Assembly: GCF_009687845.1 (NCBI RefSeq)
Contig: NZ_BLAD01000061.1
Location: forward strand, 1 to 64,000
From: Acrocarpospora corrugata
GTDB lineage: Bacteria > Actinomycetota > Actinomycetes > Streptosporangiales > Streptosporangiaceae
DNA: 64,000 nucleotides
Direction of reading: 5' to 3'
In this document: positions 46,569 through 54,066 of the stretch, piece after piece
Layout of the letters: every line of letters starts with the position of its first letter
Numbering within the stretch: the first letter of the stretch is position 1
Notes under the pieces: model-generated
What the model saw: the letters and a program-made list of their open reading frames with translations, nothing else
What the model was told of the DNA's origin: nothing
Database searches by the model: none
Made by a program: the position numbers and the translations under genes

Positions 46569-48032
46569 TTACGCGAGCTTCCGTTGCCGGGCCGCGAGCG
46601 TGTGGGCGATGGTGCGGGTGGCCGGGTAGAGCTCGCGGTACATCGCGTACAGCTCGTCATAGCCGGAGCGCCGCGCGGCATCGGGAATGACCGTCTCTAC
46701 CGGCGGATTCCAGTCGGTGATGGCGGCGTCGACGGTTGTGCGGGCAGCCAGGTAGGCGGCGCCGTAGGACGCCCCGATCGTCGTGGTCGGGATGATCTGG
46801 GGCAGACCGGTGACGTCGCTGACGATGCGCGTCCACAGCCCGCCGCGGGTGCCGCCGCCGACGGCCACGACGCGTTCGACGGACGCGCCGGCGGCGTGCA
46901 TGGCCTCGATGTTGTGCCGCACGCCGAGGGCGGTCGCCTCCAGGGCGGCCCGGTAGAGATCGCCCCGGGTGTGGCTCATCGTCAGCCCGGCGATGACGCC
47001 CCGCGCGTCCGGGTCCTGCAGCGGCGTCCGTTCCCCCGCGAAGTAGGGCAGCATGAGCAGCCCGTGCGCCCCCGGCCCCGACGCCTCCGCTTCGGCCAGC
47101 AGGGTCTCGTAGCCGGGCGAGCCGACGAGATCGCGCAGCCACCCGGTGAGCGCGCCCGAGGTCGCCATGCCGCCCGCGAGGTTGTGCGAGCCGCGGAACG
47201 CCCCGACCGTGCCCCACATCGACGGCGTCCGGAGGGGCAGTTCGACGGTGGCGATCAGGAACATGGTGGTGCCGTACATCAGCATGAGGTCGCCGGGGTT
47301 CTGGGCGTCGACGCTCACCGCCTCGGTCCACGCGTCGATGGAGCCGGTGATGACGGGGGTGCCGGCGGGGATGCCAGCGATCGGCTCCCTGGTGGTGCCG
47401 GCGATCTCGTCGGACCAGGCCAGGGCCGGGAGTTCCAGCTGGGGGGCGATCCGGTCCGCCCACGGCCGGTACCAGTCGACGGCCCTGATGTCGAACATCG
47501 GGGCGCACTGGCTGGCCGAGTGGTAGTCCAGCGTGTACGCGCCGGTGAGGCGGTGAACGAGCCAGGAGGCCGGCATGAACAGGCGGCGGGCGCGGCGCCA
47601 GGTGTCCGGTTCGTGTTCGGCGAGCCAGCGGAGTTTCGGGCCGACGGCCTGCGAGGACAGGACCGATCCGCATCGGTCGAGGATCGCGTCGGGGCCGCCG
47701 AGTTCGGTGGTGAGGTCCTCGATCTGGGTGGCGGCCCGGGTGTCGACGCCGTACAGGATCGCGGGCCGGAGCGGCCGTCCTGCCTCGTCGGTCAGCAGCA
47801 CGCACGGGCCCATCCCGCTGACGCCCACCGCCGTGACCTCGGCGCCGGCGGTCAGTTCGGCGGCGAGCTCCCGGAATTCGGTCCACCACGCCTCGCCGTC
47901 CATCTCGACGTGCCCGGGTCGCGGACGGCTGACCTCATGTTCACGTACGGCTGACGCCAGCACCCGCCCTGCCGAGTCGACCAGCACACCCTTGCTGCTC
48001 GACGTCCCGATGTCGACGCCCAGAAAGCTCAC
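46569..48032 (-). CDS. FGGY-family sugar kinase (xylulokinase/gluconokinase-like)
   Basis: 487 residues. The start overlaps the LacI stop (ATGA). FGGY motifs are present: FLGVDIGTSSSKGVLVDSAG at the N-terminus, VGVSGMGPCVLL, LMLMYGTTMF and VVAVGGGTRGGLWTRIVSD (adenosine-binding). It phosphorylates a ketose or polyol with ATP in the cytoplasm. The preceding LacI and following isomerase mark it as part of a catabolic route (isomerise, then phosphorylate). Confidence 0.88.
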   Translation of the reverse strand: MSFLGVDIGTSSSKGVLVDSAGRVLASAVREHEVSRPRPGHVEMDGEAWWTEFRELAAELTAGAEVTAVGVSGMGPCVLLTDEAGRPLRPAILYGVDTRAATQIEDLTTELGGPDAILDRCGSVLSSQAVGPKLRWLAEHEPDTWRRARRLFMPASWLVHRLTGAYTLDYHSASQCAPMFDIRAVDWYRPWADRIAPQLELPALAWSDEIAGTTREPIAGIPAGTPVITGSIDAWTEAVSVDAQNPGDLMLMYGTTMFLIATVELPLRTPSMWGTVGAFRGSHNLAGGMATSGALTGWLRDLVGSPGYETLLAEAEASGPGAHGLLMLPYFAGERTPLQDPDARGVIAGLTMSHTRGDLYRAALEATALGVRHNIEAMHAAGASVERVVAVGGGTRGGLWTRIVSDVTGLPQIIPTTTIGASYGAAYLAARTTVDAAITDWNPPVETVIPDAARRSGYDELYAMYRELYPATRTIAHTLAARQRKLA

Positions 48033-49021
48033 TTCTTCCCCCTCGATATCTGATCGGTGCGCAGAATCACCGTCCGCGCCGGGCCGTCGTCACCGGCGAT
48101 GCGCTCCAGCAGCAGCCCGGCCGCCGCCTCGCCCAGGTCCCGGGCGGGCAGGTCGACGACCCGGATGCCCTGCCGCTCGAACGACGCGTACGGCAGGTCG
48201 CCGAACACGGCCAGCCCGAACCCGGGCGGCGTCAGCCCGGCGTCGTGCAGCGCGTCGAGCGCCCCCGCCGCCATCAGGTTGTTGGCGACGACGGCGGCGT
48301 CCGGCGGCTCATCCAGCGCGAGCAACTCGGCCATCGCGGCCCGGCCGCCGTCCACCCGGTAGTCGGCATAACGCAGCAACTCCTCATCCCCTCTTCCGTG
48401 GCGTTTCCTGCTCGCCTGCTGCCACCCCTCCATCCGCAGCTGCGCGGTCTCCACCGAACTGGGCCCGGTGATACACGCCACCCGGGTGAACCCGGCGTCG
48501 AACAGCGACTCCGCCGCCGACAGCCCGCCCGCCCGGTTGTCGACGGTGACCGCGTCGATGCCGGGCCGGTTCAGGCTCCGGTCCACCGCGACGACGGGAC
48601 GCTGCCGCGCGATGAGCCTGCTGACGTCGCTGCCGTCGTCGGCGGGCGCCAGGATGACCCCGGCCATGTGCTCGGCGAGCGCGATGTCGATGTACGTCGA
48701 CTCGCGCGCCGGATCGTCGTCGGTGTTGCACAGCACGACCGAGTAGCCCCCGGCGCGGGCCCGGTTCTCCACGCCACGGGCGAGCGCGGTGAAGAAGGGG
48801 TTCTCGATGTCCGGGATGATCAGCGCGATCACCTCCGAGTACTGGCGGCGCAGCCGCCGCGCGGTCCGGTTGGGGGTGAAGGCCAGGTCTTCGGCGGCGG
48901 CCCGGACGAGGCGTTCGGACTCCGGTGAGACGCGGGCGCCGTTCATGACCCGGCTCACGGTGGCCGCCGAGACACCGGCGCGTGCGGCCACCTGGTAGAT
49001 CGTTACTTTCGCGCCGGCCAT
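48029..49021 (-). CDS. LacI-family transcriptional regulator (within the sugar unit)
   Basis: 330 residues from ATG 49021. HTH: VTIYQVAARAGVSAATVSRV with the LacI hinge-like ARRLRRQYS. The ligand-binding domain has IALIIPDIENPFFTALARGV and a VDNRAGG motif. It closely resembles the second LacI protein at 52943-53935 (long shared blocks such as YSVVLCNTDD or FSVVLCNTDD and IPDIENPF). No own operator is evident upstream. It probably answers to a sugar from the same pathway. Confidence 0.9.
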   Translation of the reverse strand: MAGAKVTIYQVAARAGVSAATVSRVMNGARVSPESERLVRAAAEDLAFTPNRTARRLRRQYSEVIALIIPDIENPFFTALARGVENRARAGGYSVVLCNTDDDPARESTYIDIALAEHMAGVILAPADDGSDVSRLIARQRPVVAVDRSLNRPGIDAVTVDNRAGGLSAAESLFDAGFTRVACITGPSSVETAQLRMEGWQQASRKRHGRGDEELLRYADYRVDGGRAAMAELLALDEPPDAAVVANNLMAAGALDALHDAGLTPPGFGLAVFGDLPYASFERQGIRVVDLPARDLGEAAAGLLLERIAGDDGPARTVILRTDQISRGKK

Positions 49022-49064
49022 CCGGTCTCGCCTGGTTCCGCGCCGTCTCCGGCGACTACGACGG

Positions 49065-49703
49065 TCATGTACGGGCCTGCAGTGCGTCGACCTCGTCAAG
49101 AAGAGCGACTGTCAGCACGCCAGTGATCGCGAGCAGCAGCGGGAGCACGACAACCGCCAGAACCCCGGTGGAAGCCGCGACCGCGAAGCCGCCCAGCCAG
49201 CCCAGCCCGACGAGCGTGAACGCCCAACTCGGCCGGAACGCGACGAGAATCGCCCCACCCCGCAACGCCGTCAGGCCGTACCGCCCCCGAATCGCGCCAT
49301 AAGCCAGCGCGTACGGAAACACGAGCAGCAGTCCGGCGCAGCCGACGGTCCCGGCCAGCGCGGCCCCGCCACCCGACGCGAGCCCGAGCCCGGCGAGTGA
49401 CAGACCGGCCGCGAGCAGCAGCGCGAGCACCGGGTCGAGCCGGCGCAGCAGCGCCAGGCGCGGGCCGTCGCCACAAACCGCCGCGGCGGCGAACCTGGCC
49501 ATACCCGTCAGAGCGAGCGACGGCGGCACGGTCGCGGCGGCCAGCATCCAGGCCGGGGCCGCGACGATGACCGACGCCATGAGCGGAACCGCCGACGCGA
49601 GCCCGATCACGCCGACCACGACACTGCGGGGCAGTTCGTGCCAGAACACGAGCACACCGCGCTTGACCAGCCACGGCAGCGTGGCGGTGGCAGTCGCCCG
49701 CAT
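49065..49703 (-). CDS. Small membrane protein of the sugar operon (YesL/DUF624-like)
   Basis: 212 residues with five or six hydrophobic helices (for example PLMASVIVAAPAWMLAAATV and LAGLGLASGGGAALAGTVG). Similar small membrane proteins (YesL/DUF624) often sit beside MalFG-type permease genes. The ATG overlaps the permease stop by one base (TGATG). It may help assemble or regulate the transporter; no motif proves this. Confidence 0.6.
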   Translation of the reverse strand: MRATATATLPWLVKRGVLVFWHELPRSVVVGVIGLASAVPLMASVIVAAPAWMLAAATVPPSLALTGMARFAAAAVCGDGPRLALLRRLDPVLALLLAAGLSLAGLGLASGGGAALAGTVGCAGLLLVFPYALAYGAIRGRYGLTALRGGAILVAFRPSWAFTLVGLGWLGGFAVAASTGVLAVVVLPLLLAITGVLTVALLDEVDALQART

Positions 49704-50542
49704 CAGAGCTTCAGCCCGCTCGACGCGATGGACTGCACGATGTACCGCTGCGCCGCGATGAACACGATCAGCACGGGCACGATCGCCATCGCGATACCGG
49801 CTGCGATCGTCCCCAGCGACCCGGTCGAGAACCGGCCGGCCAGCAGCACCAGACCCACCGGCAGCGTCTGCCGCTCGGTGTCGCTGATCATCACCAGCGG
49901 CAGCAGCAGGTCATTCCACCAGTACGTGAAGCACAGAATGCCCAGCGTCGCGATCGACGGCCCCGACAGCGGCAGGATGATCCGCACGAACGTGTGCAAC
50001 CGCCCAGATCCGTCGATCTTGGCGGCCTCCTCCAGCTCACGCGGCAGCGTCAGGAAGTGCTGCCGCAGCAGGAAGATCCCGAACGCGCTGAAGATCCCCG
50101 GGAAGATCAGCGCCCACAGCGTGTTGGTCAGGCCGATCTTCGACATCACCAGGAACAGCGGCACGATCGTCACCTGGATCGGAATCATCAGCGACCCGAT
50201 CACCACCGCGAACAGGGCGTTCTTCCCCCGGAACCGCAGCCGCGCGAACGCGTACGCCGCCGTCGAGCAGGTGACCAGCTGCGCCGCCGTGATGACCGTC
50301 GACACGATGATCGAGTTCAGGAAGAACTGGAAGTACGGCACCTGCTCCGCGACCAGCCCGAAGTTGCGCACCGTCAGATTCCCGAGCTCCAGGCTCGGCG
50401 GCAGCCGGTACAACTCCGCGTCGGAGCCGGAGAAGGCCCCCCGGAAGATCCACAGGAACGGCGCGGTGATGGCCAGCGCCGCCACGGCCAGCACCAGGAA
50501 GGTCAGAACGCGGGCCAGCCAGAACCCGAGGCGGTGACTCAT
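49703..50542 (-). CDS. Carbohydrate ABC transporter permease, MalG-like
   Basis: 279 residues from ATG 50542, which overlaps the partner permease stop (ATGA). Six membrane helices; the EAA loop is EEAAKIDGSGRLHTFVRIILP, here beginning at LEEAAKIDG, the contact point with the ATPase. It forms the channel with the partner permease. The cluster has no ATPase gene, so the transporter probably uses a shared MsiK-type ATPase from elsewhere, as is common in actinomycetes. Confidence 0.92.
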   Translation of the reverse strand: MSHRLGFWLARVLTFLVLAVAALAITAPFLWIFRGAFSGSDAELYRLPPSLELGNLTVRNFGLVAEQVPYFQFFLNSIIVSTVITAAQLVTCSTAAYAFARLRFRGKNALFAVVIGSLMIPIQVTIVPLFLVMSKIGLTNTLWALIFPGIFSAFGIFLLRQHFLTLPRELEEAAKIDGSGRLHTFVRIILPLSGPSIATLGILCFTYWWNDLLLPLVMISDTERQTLPVGLVLLAGRFSTGSLGTIAAGIAMAIVPVLIVFIAAQRYIVQSIASSGLKL

Positions 50543-51480
50543 GAGTAGAACGTCCATCTGCGCGAGAACCAGAACTGGATGGCGGTGAGCACGATCAGGA
50601 CGAGCGCGAAGGTGATGCCGATCGCCGACGCGTAACCCAGATCGAAGTCACCGAACGCCCGGTCATAGAGGTACTCCACGATCGTGCGGCTGGAGTCCCC
50701 GGGGCCGCCCTGGGTGAGCACCCGAGGCTCGGCGAAGATCTGGAACGAGTTGATGGTGTTGATCACGACCAGGAAGAAGATGGTCGGCGAGAGCAGCGGG
50801 AAGGTGATCCGCCAGAACCGCGTCCAGGCGTTCGCGCCGTCCACGATGGAGGCCTCCCGCAGCTCGTTCGGAATCGATTGCAGGCCCGCGATGTAGACCA
50901 GGATCGAGAACCCGATCGTCTTCCACGAGTTGACGATGATCACCGACACCGGCGCGAACGCCGAGGAGCCGAGCCAGTCGATCCGGTCGATGCCGATCAG
51001 GCCGAGCAGGTAGTTGACCAGGCCCAAGTCCTTGTTGAGCAGGAATCGCCAGATCAGCGCGACCGCCGAGGCCGACACCACGAACGGGAACAGGAACGAC
51101 AGCCGGAAGAAGCCGCGCAGCCAGCGGGGCATCCGGGTTTCGAGCAGCACCGCGAGCAGCAGCCCGGCGACCACGTTGACGGCGAGGATGGCGAGCGCCA
51201 TGTACGTCGTCGAGCCGTACACGCCGAGCAGTCGCCCGTCGTGGAAGAGCCGGTCGAAGTTGTCCAGGCCGACGAACGTGCCGTCGCTGAGCAGGTTCCA
51301 GTTGTAGAAGCTCAGCACGAGCACGCCGACCGTCGGGGCGAGCACGAAGACGAGGAACGTGATGATCGACGGTGTGAGGAACGCGAGCGCGGCCGCCCCG
51401 TCGCCCCGGCGGCGCGGGGGCCGCGGGGCCGGCGGCCCGGGGTCGACGACCCCGGGCCGGAGGGTGCTACTGGTGGTCAT
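50539..51480 (-). CDS. Carbohydrate ABC transporter permease, MalF-like
   Basis: 313 residues. An N-terminal Pro-rich cytoplasmic tail (PPAPRPPRRRG) precedes six helices. The EAA loop is LREASIVDGANAWTRFWRI. It pairs with the MalG-like permease whose ATG overlaps its stop. It begins 11 bases after the binding-protein gene stop. Confidence 0.92.
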   Translation of the reverse strand: MTTSSTLRPGVVDPGPPAPRPPRRRGDGAAALAFLTPSIITFLVFVLAPTVGVLVLSFYNWNLLSDGTFVGLDNFDRLFHDGRLLGVYGSTTYMALAILAVNVVAGLLLAVLLETRMPRWLRGFFRLSFLFPFVVSASAVALIWRFLLNKDLGLVNYLLGLIGIDRIDWLGSSAFAPVSVIIVNSWKTIGFSILVYIAGLQSIPNELREASIVDGANAWTRFWRITFPLLSPTIFFLVVINTINSFQIFAEPRVLTQGGPGDSSRTIVEYLYDRAFGDFDLGYASAIGITFALVLIVLTAIQFWFSRRWTFYS

Positions 51481-51491
51481 GGTCCGCCTTC

Positions 51492-52814
51492 TCAGCAGGT
51501 GACGATGCCGCTCAACTCGCCCTGCATGTTCTTGAGCCCGTCCGAGACCGACGTCTCGGACGCGAAGATCTGCTGCAGGTGACGGAGGACGGTCGACTCG
51601 AACGTGCTGTACTTCGCCGGCGCGGGGTACGGCACGAGGGTCGGGTACTTGTCGATGCTGTGGTAGAAGAGGTCGGAGTTGGCAGGAGGAACGCCGACCT
51701 TGGAGATCGTCTCCGCCACCGAACGGCGCGACGGGATGGAGTCGCCGGGCTTGTCAGGAGTGCCGACGTACTGCTTCTCGATCTCGTCGCTGACGGTGAA
51801 CTTCTGGTATTCCCAGGCGAGGTCCGGGTTGCCCGACGACTTCAGGATCGGGTAGCCGGCGCCGCCGAAGACTGTCTTGTAGGTGTCGCCCTTAGGGTAG
51901 AGCTGGATGTCGAACGCCTTGAACCCCGCCGGCAGGAAGGTGGCGATCGGCCACCGACCGGCGCCGAACATGGCGACCTGTCCGTTCTGGAATCGGGTGA
52001 AGACGTCGCTCATCGGCATCGGGGCCGGCGCGATGCCCTCGGTGATCAGGTCCTTGAGGAAGGTCACGGCCTTGTTGACCTGGGGTGTGTCGGCGGTGGC
52101 CGTGCAGACGTCGTCGCTGGTGAGGTTGCCGCCGGCGTTGGCGACCCAGGGCATGATGCCGGGGAAGATCTCGTTGCTGGCCCAGGTGAAACCGTACTGA
52201 TCGGGTTTGCCGTCGCCGTTGGTGTCCGCGGTGAGCTTCTTGGCGGTCGCCTTGAAGTCGTCCCAGGTCCAGTCGGCGCTCGGGGGTTCGAGACCGGCTT
52301 TCTTGAAGACGTCGGTGTTGTAGTAGACGACCATGTCGTTCCAGCCGTACGTCAGGGTGACGATGTCGCCCTTGACGGTGAAGCCGTCGATGAGGCCCTT
52401 GGCGATGTCGGCGACGAGCGTCTTGGCCTCGGGGTCCTTCTCGACGTACGCGTTGATGGGCTGGACCAGGTTGTTGGCGTGCACGAACTGGGCGCCCTCG
52501 CCGGAGATGACCATGAGGTCGGGATGCTTCCCCGAGGCGATGAGGGTGGCGACGTTCGCGTAGTAGGTGCCCCAGTTCTCACCGGTGACCGGGGTCAACG
52601 AGACTTTCACATCGGAGTGCGCCGCCATGAAGGCGTCCGCGGTGGCCTTGTTGCCGCTTTCCGCGGCGGGGCCGTAGTTCCAGTAGACGATTTCGAGCGT
52701 CTTGGCCGCTGACGAGGTGTCCGCGTCATCGCTCGACGAGCATCCCGCAAGGGCGGTCACCGCCAGCGCGGCGGTCGCGCAGGCCAGCGCGACCTTGCGG
52801 TTGGGAATGTTCAT
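51492..52814 (-). CDS. Sugar-binding lipoprotein of the ABC transporter
   Basis: 440 residues from ATG 52814. The signal peptide ends in a lipobox (ALAVTALAGC), so the mature protein is lipid-anchored. The remainder has the ABC solute-binding type 1 pattern (LEIVYWNYGPAAESGNKATA, then PDLMVISGEGAQFVHANN, and later FRIG-like AMFGAGRWPIA). It captures the sugar outside and delivers it to the permeases. A palindrome at 52867-52878, 53 bases upstream, is the likely LacI site. First gene of the unit running to 44909. Confidence 0.92.
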   Translation of the reverse strand: MNIPNRKVALACATAALAVTALAGCSSSDDADTSSAAKTLEIVYWNYGPAAESGNKATADAFMAAHSDVKVSLTPVTGENWGTYYANVATLIASGKHPDLMVISGEGAQFVHANNLVQPINAYVEKDPEAKTLVADIAKGLIDGFTVKGDIVTLTYGWNDMVVYYNTDVFKKAGLEPPSADWTWDDFKATAKKLTADTNGDGKPDQYGFTWASNEIFPGIMPWVANAGGNLTSDDVCTATADTPQVNKAVTFLKDLITEGIAPAPMPMSDVFTRFQNGQVAMFGAGRWPIATFLPAGFKAFDIQLYPKGDTYKTVFGGAGYPILKSSGNPDLAWEYQKFTVSDEIEKQYVGTPDKPGDSIPSRRSVAETISKVGVPPANSDLFYHSIDKYPTLVPYPAPAKYSTFESTVLRHLQQIFASETSVSDGLKNMQGELSGIVTC

Positions 52815-52866
52815 AGGCCTGCGTCCCTCTCGATAGGGCTGTGGGGTGCGCCACAGTGAAGTCCAA

Positions 52867-52878
52867 GAAATCGATTTC
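52867..52878. promoter_or_regulatory. LacI operator candidate before the sugar-binding gene
   Basis: GAAATCGATTTC is a perfect 12-base palindrome, followed by GTCAAGA. The same palindrome followed by GT..CAAGA occurs at 54023-54034. It lies in the promoter region of the binding-protein gene. Confidence 0.75.
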
Positions 52879-52942
52879 GTCAAGAGTGCCGCACAAGTCT
52901 CCCGGTCGGCCTGTGATCAGGGAGATAACGTCATGGCATCGA

Positions 52943-53935
52943 TTACAGCGATGCCTTGCCAGGCGGCATCGGAGGGCTAACATCGGCGCGCAGCACGACG
53001 GTGCGGAGCGGCTGGGTGTCGCCGTTGATGCGGTCCAGCAGCATCGTCGCGGCGGTTCTGCCCAGGTGGCGGGCCGGAAGCCGGACCTGCACCACGGTTT
53101 CGGGGGGCAGCGTCATGAAGGGCAGCTCACCGACGGCGGCGATGCCGAACTTCTCCGGTGAGATCCCCGCCTGGATGAGGGCCTGCAACGCTCCAATGGC
53201 CATCAGGTTGTTCGTGGTGACGACGGCGTCCGGTGGCGTTTCGAGGGCGAGCAGGGCGGCCATCGCCGCGAACCCGCCGTCCACCCGGAAGTTCGCGTGC
53301 CGCAGGTAGCCCTCGTGCACGCCGGTGCCGCGCGCGGTGACGACCTGCCGCCAGCCGAGGAAACGATCCTCGGTCGTCTCGATCCCGGCCGGGCCCGCTA
53401 TGCAGGCGATTCTCCGGTATCCGGCGTCGAACAGGGCGGTCGTCGCGGCCACCCCCGCAGCCCGGTTGTCGATCTTCACGGCGTCCACCGGGTACGGCGT
53501 AGTCCGGTCCACGGCCACCACCGGACGCCCCAGCGACACTATGGCGCCGAGGTCGACCTCGTCCGAGGCCGGCGACAGGATCACGCCCGCCATCTGCTCG
53601 GACGCGGCGATCTGCAGGTAGCGCAGCTCTTTCGCGGGATTGTCGTCGGTGTTGCACAGCACGACGGAGAAATCCGACTCCTGGGCGCGGTCCTCCACGC
53701 CACGGGCGAGCGCCGTGTAGAACGGGTTCTCGATGTCAGGGATGAGCAGGGCGATGATCTCCGAGCTCTGCTTGCGCAACCGGCGGGCCGTCTTGTTCGG
53801 CGTGAAACCCAGGCTCGCGGCGGCGTCCCGGACGAGGCGCTGCTTCTCCTCCGAGACCGTGAGCCCGTTGAAGACGCGCGAGACCGTCGCCGGAGACACC
53901 CCGGCGAGCGCCGCTACCTCGTAGATCGTGGCCAT
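52943..53935 (-). CDS. LacI-family transcriptional regulator (between the two operators)
   Basis: 330 residues. HTH ATIYEVAALAGVSPATVSRV, hinge ARRLRKQSS and ligand domain IALLIPDIENPFYTALARGV. It is the closer of two LacI genes to both 12-base palindromes and is divergent from GH116, so it probably controls GH116, the transporter unit and itself. Near-paralogue of the LacI at 48029. Confidence 0.92.
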   Translation of the reverse strand: MATIYEVAALAGVSPATVSRVFNGLTVSEEKQRLVRDAAASLGFTPNKTARRLRKQSSEIIALLIPDIENPFYTALARGVEDRAQESDFSVVLCNTDDNPAKELRYLQIAASEQMAGVILSPASDEVDLGAIVSLGRPVVAVDRTTPYPVDAVKIDNRAAGVAATTALFDAGYRRIACIAGPAGIETTEDRFLGWRQVVTARGTGVHEGYLRHANFRVDGGFAAMAALLALETPPDAVVTTNNLMAIGALQALIQAGISPEKFGIAAVGELPFMTLPPETVVQVRLPARHLGRTAATMLLDRINGDTQPLRTVVLRADVSPPMPPGKASL

Positions 53936-54022
53936 GATGCCCCACTTTACCGACCCCGGGCGGACCCGAGCCCTCCGTCGTGCCTGGTCTTGACACCTCC
54001 TGTGACCTCGTCTAGCTTGTGT

Positions 54023-54034
54023 GAAATCGATTTC
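54023..54034. promoter_or_regulatory. LacI operator candidate between the LacI gene and GH116
   Basis: GAAATCGATTTC, identical to the site at 52867, 33 bases before the ATG at 54067 and 88 bases from the LacI start. A second partial element GATTTCGATTT follows at 54043-54053. Confidence 0.75.
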
Positions 54035-54066
54035 GTGATCAAGATTTCGATTTGTTCTACGAAGGG

